In this document: positions 23,778 to 34,599 of the stretch, piece after piece
Layout: every line of letters starts with the position of its first letter
How positions within the stretch are numbered: position 1 is the first letter of the stretch
DNA from: Portulaca oleracea
Lineage: Eukaryota > Streptophyta > Magnoliopsida > Caryophyllales > Portulacaceae
Assembly (NCBI GenBank): GCA_029582165.1
Contig: CM055876.1
Span: 15,747,001 to 15,811,000, forward strand
Reading direction: 5' to 3'
DNA length: 64,000 bases
Notes under the pieces: model-generated
Seen by the model: the letters and a program-made list of their open reading frames with translations, nothing else
The model's database searches: none
Told to the model about the DNA's origin: nothing
Program-made: the position numbers and the translations under genes

Positions 23778-24581
23778 TATAATTTAAATACGAGTCCAAA
23801 TTATATTCACTATATCTTATTTAAGAGGTCAATAATTCCATGAAGATTGAACAAAGTATATATAGTGTACAAGTTTATTAATGTTTGATTTATAAATTCA
23901 CCATAAAAAAGTATCTATCACGACAGGAAAATTGTTATAGAAAAGTTTAAATCCCGTCATAATTAATAACATTTACGACTGAAAATTTCCATGCCATTAA
24001 TGTACCATTGCTAAATACCTTTAGCGATGGCCCTAAAATGTGCCTCATTAATTACAAGTTTATGACGGTACAGATACCCCATTGTTAAAGGCTCCTCATC
24101 AATTACGATGGTAACTATATGCCCACTCGTAAAAGGTGCTATCATTTACGACGAGCATATAGCCTGTTATAACAATTTCTTTAATTTACGACGTGTTAAT
24201 TCCTGTCGTAATAATTTTGTTAATTAATGACGTTAGTTTCGGTCATATATATTATACAACCTTTTTGACAAAAAACTATCGTCACACTGATAATAGAACA
24301 CTACCTTTTTTTTTTTGGCACGAAATAGAACACTACCTATGATGTGAATATTGTAGGCAATAAAGTATTTAATAGACCAAAGCATTGTATTAAACACACA
24401 TGCCAAATTAGTAGCCAAACATATCAATATTAGCATAATAATGGTATGTCGTACCATTAAAAAGTTCGATACTGATGCATACCTCAACTCATCAACTTCC
24501 TAGGCCAAGCTTGTTGAACTCGAGGTCCAGAAGAGGCTCTAATCAAAACATTCACACAAGACATTCGGGCTGTAACCACAC
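23778..24581. mobile_element. CACTA-type subterminal remnant and flanking DNA
   Basis: From about 23899 to 24250 there is a run of short inverted words around TTTACGAC / GTCGTAAA / CCCGTCATAA, the style of CACTA subterminal repeats. It begins CACCATAAAAAAGTA, which could be a decayed terminus. No partner end or coding part was found. 24251-24581 shows nothing recognisable. Confidence 0.5.
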
Positions 24582-24833
24582 TGTTGGGATTTATGGCCCA
24601 AAATCTACTTTGAAGGAAACTGGTGTTGCCCTCCTCTTTCAGGGGCTACCAGCGGCATCAACAGATAGATTTTTATGCAAGACGCTGCCAGCGTTTTGGG
24701 GTGCTGCCAGCGTTTTCAGGCGCTGCGAGCGCCTCTGCCTAGGGTTCTCGTCCGCGGCGGTTTCCTTCTGTTTTGCTGCTTAGGTTTGGTAATATTTAAT
24801 CTAGTTTCCTTTTCTTGTACTCTACTATAAATA

Positions 24834-24843
24834 TAGGTTGTTA
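24834..24843 (+). promoter_or_regulatory. TATA box in the copia-like LTR
   Basis: ACTATAAATATAGG, about 250 bp into the LTR. Confidence 0.6.
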
Positions 24844-25078
24844 TCAACCTATACACCCATGGCATACGATAAAACACACAGAGCGTTCTTCACCTCTACC
24901 CATCCCTAGGTTGTGAGAGTTCCTTTTAGAGAGTTATTTTGTCTTCAGTATATTCCCGTTGTGCTATTAATCCCTTGAGATCTTGTCGTCGATCTCGCTG
25001 CGTTATATAGCCCCTTGGGATCTCTCTTGTAATCTCTCTCCTTATACTAGTGGATTATTGCTCTGTTGCCATCCACTA

Positions 25079-25956
25079 CTAGAATTTTTGTCTTTTACGA
25101 AGGGAAATGCCATCGCAAATGGTTGGAAAGCAGTCATTGACAACACATTCGATGTGGGTCCCATCTATGGCTCCAACCGCGTCCTGCAAAATTTAACATC
25201 ACATTCAATTGTTTATAAATAGGGTGCATACAAATAACCTGAGGAAAGAATCGCATTGGAACTCATTAATAGGTATTCATTTGCCTTTAAAAAAAATAAA
25301 ATAAACAAGAAACTTGTACTAGAAAACAAATTACAAACAACCTGCATAATTTGTCAAAATAACCTGCAAAACAGATTACATTATTACACTTGCAACTTCA
25401 TATCAGTTAAACAGTAATACACAATGTTGTACTCAGAGATTTTGTGATTAGAGATTACCTTATAGTTGACAAGGTAGAAGTTTTCTGGATCGTAGAAGAA
25501 ATCTTGAACTTCATGCAAGGAATTATGATAGGGTCGTATTACATCACATGACAGCGTACAGAGGGCGTTAATTACCATTATATGGTTCGCCGAAACAGTT
25601 TGGGGCGACCGTTTTGAAATACATGATACATCCCTGCAACTTGAACCAGTTGCCAACATATGCAACGAAAACATAACAATCTCGTTGCATTTGACATTTA
25701 CACCTTCCCTTATAAGGTTTCTCTCCATCAACAAATTCACAAGAGATAAGAATGCATCAGGAGTTAATCTACAAAACCACCGACATCTCTCGGCGTCAAA
25801 ATACAAAAGGTGATGAACGAAAACATCCCCTTTTGGCATCCACCAAGGAGTGCGTTTAGGGGCGTGCTGCCTTCGAGCACGGTGCATTTCCGCCCAGATG
25901 TCCTCTGCAATTTCTTCTAAAATTGCGTTGAACATTTGGTCATCAATTTCACCCAT
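25079..25956 (-). pseudogene. PIF/Harbinger-type transposase, truncated (HARBI1-like)
   Basis: Exon 1 (25956-25459, 166 aa) has the usual N-terminal half of HARBI1-like nucleases: FRLTPDAFLSL-type motif (here CRLTPDAFLSLVNLL), then EIVMFSLHMLATG and a helix-turn-helix-like KRSPQTVSANHIMVINALC. A GT donor follows Lys166 at 25458 and an AG acceptor sits at 25184-25185, both phase 0. Exon 2 opens DAVGAIDGTHI, the first catalytic Asp block of the DDE domain. The frame then passes into the transposon terminus and stops at TAG in the CACTA end (25079-25081), 34 residues later. The second Asp and the Glu are missing, so it cannot be an active transposase. The normal protein is roughly 350-450 aa and acts in the nucleus. 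Confidence 0.8.
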
Positions 25957-26270
25957 GCTACAACAAACATAATCAAAGAACTAATGATAAAGACAATAGC
26001 TAACTTAGATATAATGCAACACATACAAAAGGAAACAAGTAACAAGTAACATCAAGTCAAAGCAAGGCATTAAAACTTTTTGCAAATTAAATGCATGATG
26101 TCCCTCGCACACACATACAACATAACAAGTAACATCAAGTAAAAGGAAGGGATTGAAAGTTATGTATCTTAGTAACATCAATTAAAAGAAATGTGATCTA
26201 CATAAAACAAGTTTAATTAATTAAAAAGGCACAAGCAGATCACCGTCCAACGATGTCAATCACGCTCAAT

Positions 26271-27251
26271 TCACAATGATTGAAAATAACCAGTAAGGAA
26301 ATCTACAGGGATGCTCAACACATAATCCGCCAACTCATTTGTCCGGATGTAGTTCATAATCTTATACACGTACTTTGACCCAGCTCTCTGTACAACGGGA
26401 TCATTTGTCACAATGTGCCACAATTGCGACCAAACCTGTCGTTGGTGTTTGGAGGACTTTTCATTTAGAGCAGTACAGAATGAATCAATCTGCTCCTTGG
26501 AGTACTTCTCCTGACCCTTAGTCCTTTTTGAAGCACCCCCCCCCCCACCGAAAAAGTTTTCTCGTCGTCGTTTCTCACCCGTTGAATTAGTAATTTTTGT
26601 AGGGGATGTACTCAGATTCCCTAAACTACAAGACATTGGGACGTTATCTTCAAAGGATGGGTCTTCGCTATCACCTGACCCTTCAAAATTTTCGATAGAG
26701 ACGTCGTCACCATCGTCATCCATGATGTTAGCAGATGAACGGGCATTCCTACCCGTGGCGAACGTCCCCCGATAGACAACCTCAAGCAGATCTAAGTTAG
26801 GTGGTGGGCTATTCTGGAATTGCAAGTGTTTGCGTTGGAATTTCTGCAATTTAAACAGTATGTATTCAATGATCAATATATGTCAATCTAAATTAGTAAA
26901 TCAAAGTAAAAACTAATGTTAAACAGTGGACATACCACAACAAATGTCTCCCAGCAATATGGCGTTGGTATCACTGTATTTTTTTCTGTATCCCATCCAT
27001 TACCTGAGTAGTTTTTTAACCAAACCCAGGCCTTGTATTTGTGCTTAAGATAATTATACCTACCCATGATTGACTTCTCTTCCTTGTGAAAGTTGTACAA
27101 GCCCAGAAGACGTTGAATCTTACCCCAACAAAGTTGAGTACACCCCATCAATCATCGGTTTGATGCTCTCCAACATAATACGGTCCTCTGCACTGGTCCA
27201 TTTCCTCCCCTTTCCTAATTTTTCTTCCTTTCCGCTTTTTGATGGGGCCAT
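26271..27251 (-). pseudogene. Myb/SANT-like protein, Harbinger ORF1 type, frameshifted
   Basis: Start ATG at 27251 (MAPSKSGKEE). Exon 1 carries a SANT-like domain (KWTSAEDRIMLESI...NYLKHKYKAWVWL...SGNGWD) and ends at a GT donor at 26935-26934. Exon 2 begins at 26843 after TTGCAG (KFQRKHLQ), goes through an ATG-R-NAR acidic region (DDDGDDVSIENF) and a basic patch with Gly run, and ends GYFQSL. The final 90 residues are helical, as in plant L10-interacting MYB-like proteins. An extra base in the C-run at 27123-27126 breaks exon 1. In PIF/Harbinger elements such a protein pairs with the transposase for nuclear import and DNA binding. Here it lies just upstream of the transposase on the same strand, the order expected of a captured element. 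Confidence 0.75.
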
Positions 27252-27344
27252 ACCTCGCCAAATAAATGGTTTTGAATTTTGCAACCACGTACTCACATGA
27301 AATGGACTTTGAAAGATAAACGTACAACACTCAACAAAATGCAA

Positions 27345-27960
27345 TAAAATAAGTTAACATAATAGGGTGATCATCACATTGAAGATCAAGGCAGCAACAT
27401 GTCAACGATTTAACAGAAACAGAAACATAATTACGAGCCTAACGATTTATGACATAGCAGCAAGACATTGAAGATCAAGGCACTCCCTATTCCACTGATT
27501 TTGTTACTATACATAATTTCTACTATGCATATTTCTGAGCCTAACAGTTATGACATATATAGCATAGCAAGACATCTTGAGTGGATAAAAGCTATGAAGG
27601 AGGAAACGTAGGTCGATCAGATTCAAGAATTAGTTATCAGTTTAGGAATCATAACTCTCTGTGTAGCTCGTGTATATATAGCTGTTGGGTTGCTCATTAT
27701 CAGGTACACACAATCATTCTCTCCCATATACAAAAATTCTCAGATACCGACAATATTAACTTCAAAATGTGAGCAAACAATCATTTTGATAACAAAGGCC
27801 GGAGACAAACCTTAATGAACTGTAGAGTCGAAGCTTTGACTTGAATCTGCACATGCAAAACCATTGCAGAGAGCCTTATTTTTTTAACTTCACAAATTAA
27901 CGAAGATAGAAATTTGAAGATAATAAGGGTGAATTCAGACGAAGATAATAGGTTGGATTA
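27345..27960. other. CACTA interior, no gene seen
   Basis: AT-rich; direct words such as GACATTGAAGATCAAGGCA occur twice (near 27376 and 27466), suggesting a small duplication. Confidence 0.5.
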
Positions 27961-27969
27961 TATTCCTAA

Positions 27970-28250
27970 GCTTGGCTCATGCTGGTACTGTCGTGTCAAA
28001 GATGAGTTGAAATAGACTTTGACTACTATTTTCCCTACGAGTTGGTCTGATTCCTTCTCGCCTAAAGTCTCTTATCTTTACAAATGGTTTTATGGTGAAC
28101 ATCGAAAAGTGGGTTGGCATAGAAGTATTTGGGTTATTTTAATCAACCCATTTCTTACTTGGCTTGGTACGAAGAGAAGGCTACCTATTTTGAATAGATC
28201 AATTACAATATCGCAGTGTTGTTGGCAACACAAATTGATAAAGCTAGCTA
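27970..28250 (+). pseudogene. LINE-type RT zinc-binding (zf-RVT) fragment
   Basis: The frame open at 28019-28330 contains KVSYLYKWFYG followed by VGWHRSIWVILINPFLTWLGTKRRLP, matching the zf-RVT region at the C-terminus of plant L1-like reverse transcriptases (S.YN.L.G....V.W...VW......P...FI.WLA...RLPT). The terminal cysteines are altered (CCWQHKL). It has no start or RT domain and sits inside the CACTA element, so it is captured or an older insertion. Confidence 0.65.
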
Positions 28251-28490
28251 ATTGCTTCAACCTCTGGATGAATGGGTTATACTCCAATTATGACTCTCTG
28301 GATGAATGGGTTACTAAATGGAGTAAGTGAAGAAGAGTAAAGAAATAAAGCTAGCTAATTGCTTCAACCTGTACGTATCTGGGTATTCTCAACTTGTTGA
28401 GCATTGAAGCCGAAAATAGAATCATTGAGAAAACTTTAAGAAATCCCAATCAAGGGTAGAATCATTGAGAAAACTTTAAGAAATCCCTTC
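28230..28490 (+). repeat. Local duplications inside the CACTA element
   Basis: AAAGCTAGCTAATTGCTTCA occurs near 28239 and 28347, CTGGATGAATGGGTTA near 28263 and 28300, and a 40-bp unit containing GAATCATTGAGAAAACTTTA twice (near 28420 and 28460). Confidence 0.85.
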
Positions 28491-28849
28491 AATATATAGA
28501 AGCTTAGCAAGGATTGAAGATCGATGCATTACCTTGTTTGTATGATTCTGCAGCTCGCGACTTTCACCTTCTTCCTCAATTTGATTCTCCGAAAAATTCG
28601 AGCAGGAGGCGCGCCACAACAAGCTATGGTGACATCCACCTTCCCAACCAACGCATTTATCTTCATCTTCATCAGCTAAGGAACCCCTAGCTAGCTATAC
28701 TATGGATAAGATGGGTCGAGCAGTCTGGAGGATTCGCACAGGAGCAGCTTTTACTTCGCTTGATTATCAGTGTTCAAAAGCAATATGGTCTCCGGCGACT
28801 CAGTATGCGTGGAAGGAGATAGAAATTAGGGCAAGCATTATTACGGAGG

Positions 28850-29798
28850 CCACAACCCGTCATAAAACCTATCTGGACTAGAACAATTATGACAGTACAA
28901 ATCCGTCGTAAAACTCATCAAATGGACACTATTTACGGCGGGCTTTGAAACCGTCATAACTCATTTCTACCCATAAAGGCTATAGGCTAGCTTGCTCCTT
29001 AATTAATTAATTAAGTAGCACCAATTGTGTTGTATTTAATAAATGGCTTGGGACACATTTACGACGGGGGACAAACCCCGACCTAAAAGCCTAAAAGCAT
29101 GTCGAAATAACAAAAGCATTGAAATCATGTATCGTGACGGCTAAGCGCATGCATGTGCCACAGAGTCCAAGGCGAGAGGGTTGAAACACGTGGAGGCTAT
29201 TAACGAAGGAGGATAAAACCCGTCACAAATCAGTGATTATTAACGAAGGAGACCAAACCCTGTCACAAATGAGTGAATTTTCGGAATTAAACCGGACACA
29301 GTATATTTAATTATTACGAGGCAGCTAGATATATATAGCTATCTGCTAGCTATATTTACGAGGCAGCTGTATGCATAACAGTCCCCAAGACCACGCGCAA
29401 GCTAAGACAAGTTTTTAAATCTTATAATTATATTGCAAAAAGTTATTTACGACGGGATCTACCACCCGTCCTTAATGAAGGCATGATATAAAATTCTGCC
29501 ATTAGCGACGGACTTCGTCCTCCCGTCGAATATATATTTTTCAGCGACGAGGCGTTGATGCAGTAGGGACGGGGTTTGTATCCTGTCAGTAATATAACGA
29601 CGGGTGTTTTGGTCCCGTCGTATGTAAAAGTTTCAGCGACGGGTAATTGATGCATTCGGGACGGGATCTTGTTCCCTGTCATTAAAATGATTTATTGGCG
29701 ACGGAAGTGTCATCCGGTCGTAAATAACATTGTATTTGCGACGAATTTTATATCCCCGTCACGAATTGTGGTCGTAAATAAAGGAATTTCTAGTAGTG
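28850..29798 (-). repeat. CACTA right subterminal repeat region
   Basis: At least a dozen words of the form (T)TTACGACGGG, CCCGTCGTAAA, AGCGACGGG on both strands, increasing in density towards the end at 29798. Such regions bind the element's DNA-binding protein in CACTA systems. Confidence 0.75.
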
Positions 29799-29961
29799 AT
29801 CCATGATTTTTTCCTGATTTGGGTTTCCACGTAAATGGTGTGTCTTTATACTCTAATCTTTTAATTTATGATCTTGTTATATTTCTTCTCAATTTATTCA
29901 TCCTGATAATTTCCTCTTCTGCTGCAAATATTAGGCTATATTTTACCTCAATCCTAAAAAC

Positions 29962-29974
29962 TGGTATCAGAGCC
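29962..29974 (+). promoter_or_regulatory. Primer-binding site, tRNA-iMet type
   Basis: TGGTATCAGAGCC, just after the end of the interrupted copia-like LTR. Confidence 0.85.
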
Positions 29975-30640
29975 GCACAAGGGTATCTAGTCAGGTCTAA
30001 CACACACTCTTTTCTCGGTTTGGCTCGGGTGTTCTTCGACCTCTCTCGGAGATTACTAGTACTTGTGGTGTCCCCAAGGCCCTCCCAGTCCTCTAGTAGG
30101 TCAACACACCCTTGGAGAACAATAAGGTGAGTTGGGACCGACCTAGGAGGAAGAACACACCCTTGGAAAACCAAGGTTGAGAACAATAAGTAAACCAAGG
30201 TTGGGACCGACCTTTGAAGGGGGAAGAACACAACTTATATTAAAGAAAAGAACTTGGGTGTTTTTGAGACCCCCCTCAAAAACTCTTGGTGAATTTAGGT
30301 CATATAAGCTTTATCCTTTTTTGTTGGTGGTACTTCATGATACTTCTTTAAAATAGTTGGTGCATTTTTATGCTATTTGGGTGGAGTATCGGTTCTGATT
30401 TGAGAGTTTGATGGTGGAGTTATCTTAGTCAATCGTCCATTGAAATTCCCAGATCATTTTGGTGAGTCTCTCTTTATAAGTGATCATATTTTTGTTTTCT
30501 TCTTGTTATTTGTGTATCATTTGAATCTATATTCAATCTTGGGTGGATTTCATGAAGAAAACTCTATGTTTGGTTGCTTAATGGTCAAAAGTTGGGACTT
30601 TGAGTTTGGGGAGCAAATGTAAATCTTTGGGGCTTATTTG

Positions 30641-32280
30641 ATTTAGAAAGCATAAACATTTCATACCAAGCATGCATCAAATACATAGTGAAAGTAGCTG
30701 GTTATCACAAGTAGTCATCTAATTCTATCAATTAGTTTTGTATGAACTAATTTCCAAAATACAATGATCATTGACCTTAAAATGCAAAAAACATATGACC
30801 TTTCCACTAATATGTATATATACTTGCATGTATTGTCCTTCTTTCAGAGAAAAAAAGAAAAAAAATAAACAAAACAAACAAACAAACAAACAAAAACAAA
30901 AACAAAAAGGCATTCTCTATTCCTTCGCTTCATTGTGCATATATATCATCAAAACCTGATTACCAAATGGAGGAGCATAATATCATCCACAATAATATTT
31001 CAGAATTGCAAATGCTACTATTGAGAATGTATAATTCCTAAAATGTGTCGTTAATTATCATACTTACCAAAAAAAAAAGACATAGTCCATACAATAGCAA
31101 AAATGTAATTATCCCATATTATGTGTATTCATTCTCCACGTTGACTCCTAGATAAATACGTATTTAGTAGTGAATTGGTCATAATGTATGGATGATATTG
31201 ACATAACACATGGATGACAATAAATTATGATTTCAATGGGAAATATTTCAGTGATGGTGCGATCTCTACATACCAAGCTTAGCACAATAAAGTGATTTAC
31301 ATTCTTTCCTTTGATTTCATCCATCAAGTCATGTTTTGGTAGGTTGTGATCAAGAACATCTTTAGGTCTAACACCAAACCCAAACCAAGGAACATAACCA
31401 TGATTTCTGTCATGATAAGTCCCAGGATATAGACATTGAAGCTCTTGCCCCCCAAAGCATTCTATAATCAATTCATAGAGGGAGAATTCAACCATCAAGT
31501 TATACCCAGGCCAACGAAGAGTCGCAATGACTCAATAAACAAAGCTTCAACCAACCATTACACAATAACAAAGTAAACAGAGAAAATATAGGTTGTAATA
31601 ATATATAACATTAGATATAATTTTTGATAAAAATTTAGTCAATATAGTAATTTAATCCATAAAAGCCAACATCCACCCTCAAAAAGCTACTCAACATAGC
31701 TTTTTTACAAATTGTTTTTTTTTTGGGGGGGATAAAAAGCTAGTTTAAAAAATTATCTTACCAAACACTCCTAAAAGGCTTTTTAATTAGTCAAACAACC
31801 AATACAACCCAAAAAGTCATTTTCCACCAAAAAGTCAATTAAATTGTTGGGCACCAAACACCCCCATTATCTTTATTTGGCCTTTGTTTGACAACCAGTT
31901 GATAGCTGGTAGTTGTTAGCTGTTAGTTGATAGCTGTTTGGATTAGCTGACAATTGTTTGAGTTAACTGATTGTAGGACAAGTGTTTGGTAAATTAACTT
32001 TTTATGAAAGCTACCTAAAAAAACTTTATCAAATGACTTTTTGAAAACTAACTTATTGGATCCAAAAAGCTAATATAAAAAGTTACTTACCAAACACTCC
32101 AAATAGCTTTTCAACCTTGGTAAAAAACTAACGATGTCCAAAAAATTAAAAGTTACCCAAAAAGTTGGATAGCCAAATACCCCTTTGTTTGGTAATTGTG
32201 TATTAATTATACTAAAAAATTGATAAATATTATTATATATTATAATTTATTCATTATTTCAAGTATAATAATTTTTAATT
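30641..32280. other. Spacer, A/T-rich; no gene supported
   Basis: Contains a (CAAA)n tract (about 30868-30905), several poly-A/T runs, and a stretch at 31840-32200 full of TTGTTTGG / CCAAACA words that resembles a decayed PIF/hAT-type MITE but without clean ends. Confidence 0.5.
31148..31498 (-). pseudogene. Unidentified 116-aa frame, possible exon relic
   Basis: The frame is unlike its low-complexity neighbours. Residues about 15-75 have a balanced protein-like composition with Trp, Cys, His and Gly (ECFGGQELQCLYPG, YVPWFGFGVRPKDVLDH). I do not recognise the family. The last 30 residues are AT-rich and probably not coding. It may be one exon of a gene or a captured fragment. Confidence 0.3.
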
Positions 32281-33100
32281 GGGAAATTAGATTCTAATAA
32301 TACGAACTTTTGGCCATATAAAACTTAATAATATGAAATTTCGATTCAGTGATGAATAATACGAACTTTGACCCCCTGTTGCCCTCAGTAACACGCCACC
32401 GAGTTAAGTTGAACTTAAGTCGGTGATATGCTGACGTGGCGGCGGAGGAAGAGTATTGACTTTTTAAATTTTGCCATGTCACCTAAAATTTGTCCACATC
32501 ATATTTCTTTTTTTTTCTTTTTTTCTCCTCTAACTCATGTATCTCTCTCCTCCCCCTCCTCTTCTTTCAGTCAGCCATGGCTGACTTCTCTTTCTCTCTC
32601 TTCATTTCATTTCTCAACTGCTCATCCCATGGAAACTCCATTCTCATTTTCTTCCTCAATCCCACATCTTTGATCACATACAACAACTACCCAGAAAAAA
32701 AAGAAGATCAATATCTTTACTCGAATTCTTCCACAAAGATTTGATTTGGGTTATTTTATAGGAAAATTTTGGAGATGGGTAATCGCATCGGAGAAATTGG
32801 GTGTGTTTCACCGGCGACGGCCAAACCACTAGGAGATGTACATGGCGGACCCGTACAACGAAGGCCTCAGAACGTCCTTTTGCTATGTTCGGCCTGACCC
32901 GAATAGCTTCAGCCCGCTTCGTCCACCTCCAAGATCCACTCGGAGGAATCTTCGGCGGCTATTTTCCGGTCGATCTCTGGCGCATCCGTCAGCGCCAACA
33001 CCTCCACTCCGCCGCTCTCCGCCGTCGCAGTCTCCGTCTCCGGCCCCATCTTCGTTAGCTCCACCTACTTCGCTAATCAGAGTACGTAATTACTGAAAAT
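32281..33100 (+). mobile_element. Pack-MULE-like terminus with captured gene fragment
   Basis: 32281-32450 matches the left terminus of the Mutator-like element at 6112 (GGGAAATT-GATTCTAATAAT, the 'aataatacgaacttt' words, GAGTTAAGTTGAACTTAA, CTGACGTGGCGGCGGAGG). A CT-rich leader and a protein phosphatase 2C fragment follow. The right terminus was not found before the LINE at 33490, so the element is truncated. Confidence 0.65.
32775..33083 (+). pseudogene. POLTERGEIST-like PP2C, N-terminal exon fragment
   Basis: Four blocks characteristic of plant POL/PLL protein phosphatases 2C appear in order but in different frames. They are a MGN-IGEIG start (ATG at 32775), CFTGDGQT-RR, DPYNEGLRTSFCYVRPD, and from 32964 FRSISGASVSANTSTPPLS. 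The blocks match the family's N-terminal region (MGNG..., DEGLGHSFCYVRP, ISGASVSAN.ST) before the phosphatase domain. The frame changes at least three times, so it is a pseudogene fragment. The POL/PLL family acts in meristem and vascular stem-cell signalling at the plasma membrane. The GC-rich composition contrasts with the flanks, consistent with a captured host exon. Confidence 0.75.
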
Positions 33101-33489
33101 TGTGTCTAGTTTTGGGGTTTTTTTTGTTTTCTCCTTGAAAAATCCGGGTGATGTAAATTAATGTTAGTAGAGAGTATAGGAGGGTGGAGTTTAAAATTGA
33201 AAGGGGTTATATGGTTGGGGGAATGAGAATGAATTGAAATGAGAGTACAGTGAGGTTTGAATTCAAAGAGAAGGGGACCTCATTCATGTACTATGGGATT
33301 TATTTTACCAATCATCGTTCATCCATCGCAATCCAACTATACTTTTGCTTATTTCCTCCATTATTGCTCTGCAGGGTATTTCATTCTCCTTTTTGCTTGG
33401 AAAACTGAGAAGAAGAAGAAGAAGAGGGAGGGAGATTGAATGAGAAAGGAAATTTGGAAAAGAAGAAAGGAGGAGTAACGAAGAGATAG
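33101..33489. other. Unassigned sequence between gene fragment and LINE
   Basis: G/A-rich with a (GAA)n tract near 33410-33430; no feature recognised. Confidence 0.5.
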
Positions 33490-33631
33490 GAGAGAGAAAG
33501 AGCTGATCTGGACAAAATACCGTCAACTCCCCATTATGGGTATAATACTAAATCAATCTATCATTCTGCAAGTCCTTACTCAAGGGTATGTTCAAAATTA
33601 TTGAAGCATATGCTGGCACAAACAACTCCTC
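33490..33631 (-). pseudogene. LINE RT C-terminal region, last piece
   Basis: Minus-strand frame VPAYASIILNIPLSKDLQNDRLI then, after a stop, YYTHNGELTV. It matches the PxEA..I..IP+S....D.LIW...+.G.Y+V region of plant L1-like elements. It continues the piece at 35919-36151 across the small LTR element inserted between them (TCCTC duplicated). Confidence 0.7.
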
Positions 33632-34585
33632 TGTTGGGACCCCTGAAGGGGGGTGAATAGGTTTGATACAGAGTTCTTCACATATAAACATAAAGAAGTT
33701 AATAGCACTTGAATGAACTGAATAATACTTCTTTATTAGATAAACGTTGAGGTACAATAGAAATAGAGGAGGTTAGAGAACTTAGTAGAATCAGGATAGT
33801 GAGGTCCTTGATGACTGCTTACATGGACAGAAACTAAGGTTCAGTTTCTGTTGAGGGGCCTCACAGACAAGGCTTGTGATGAGGGGCCTGGCAGAGAGAA
33901 GGGACCTCACAGACGAGGCTTCACAGTTGAAGCAGAGAGGAGAGACCTCACAGGCGAGGCTTCACAGATGAGGCAGAGAGGAGGGGCCTCACAGACGAGG
34001 CAGAGAAGAGGGGCCTCACAAACGAGGCAAAGAAGAACATGACGGATTATAATGGATATAAAACTCACAAAGCCTTAGTGCTTCAAGGCTTTGCTACACA
34101 AGACCTCACCAACATAGTTGACTACATAACTCACCAAGAACCTTGGTTACACCTCACCAGAAGTACCTTACTGGCTACATTTCTCACCAAGGATTCATTG
34201 GCTATATTCAGAAATCTCACACGATTTCCTACACTCGATTACTTGCTTGGAATCGACTGATTCTCCATAGAGGATGCACAAGACTATTTATAGATTTCTT
34301 CATTAAGCTCCAACGGTTTAATCTTCCCTTTCCTTGTTGATTGATACTTCCTATCTTCACTTGATCTTCAACCTTCAATTATTTGGAAACTTGTGGGATT
34401 GCCTTTCTAAAAGAGAAAGTGTATAAATCAGTGTGAATCATCTTAATATTCAAATATAGTGAGATAATATATGCTAGGATACCTCCCTGGTTTATTTATG
34501 ATTTTGTTCTTTCAAACAAAACTAACGACAGTGCTGGAGGACCTCAGCGACAGTGGTTAAGTTGGAAGTCTTCACAGTTTCTACA
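33632..34585 (-). repeat. 3' LTR of the small LTR element
   Basis: Includes a minus-strand TATA box (TATAAATAG, complement of 34284-34292) and a tandem GAGGGGCCTCACAGACGAGG-type array at 33850-34030. Confidence 0.85.
33850..34030 (+). repeat. GAGGC/CCTC minisatellite in LTR (copy 1)
   Basis: About six to seven units of 25-40 bp built on GGGGCCTCACAGACGAGGC. The same array in the other LTR (35165-35360) has a different unit order. Confidence 0.85.
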
Positions 34586-34599
34586 CTCTCCCCCTTTTT
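34586..34599 (-). promoter_or_regulatory. Polypurine tract (minus strand)
   Basis: AAAAAGGGGGAGAG on the minus strand directly before the 3' LTR. Confidence 0.75.

Larger units (their letters stand above)
25074..29798. mobile_element. CACTA transposon carrying Harbinger-type genes
   Basis: Left end CACTACTAGAATTTTTGTC, right end complement CACTACTAGAAATTCC, with ATC duplicated at 25071-25073 and 29799-29801. The right 950 bp (about 28850-29798) are dense in inverted words such as TTTACGACGGG/CCCGTCGTAAA, typical CACTA subterminal repeats. The left end has only about 45 bp of such sequence. No CACTA transposase is present, so mobilisation needed a helper. The cargo on the minus strand is a PIF/Harbinger-type transposase fragment and its SANT partner, both with introns; on the plus strand there is a LINE zinc-binding fragment. 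Confidence 0.85.
24582..30640 (+). mobile_element. Truncated copia-like LTR element (5' LTR and leader), split by CACTA
   Basis: TGTTGGGATTTATGGCCC starts an LTR with a TATA box (CTATAAATA, about 24834). The LTR is cut by the CACTA insertion at 25074 and resumes at 29799. It ends around 29950-29960, just before a tRNA-iMet primer site. The following 680 bp have a leader-like composition without gag or pol. No 3' LTR was found in the window. The LTR without the insert is about 0.65 kb. Confidence 0.7.

Noticed and set aside
24475..24783. 102-aa ORF
   Set aside because: Spans the start of the copia-like LTR; no domain and no conservation signal.
25079..25956. Active Harbinger transposase
   Set aside because: The DDE domain ends after the first Asp block; the exon runs into the CACTA terminus.
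31840..32200. hAT/PIF MITE rich in TTGTTTGG words
   Set aside because: Words suggest a MITE relic, but termini and duplication could not be fixed, so it is only mentioned in the spacer entry.
32775..33083. Functional POLTERGEIST-like gene
   Set aside because: At least three frame changes and no phosphatase domain downstream.
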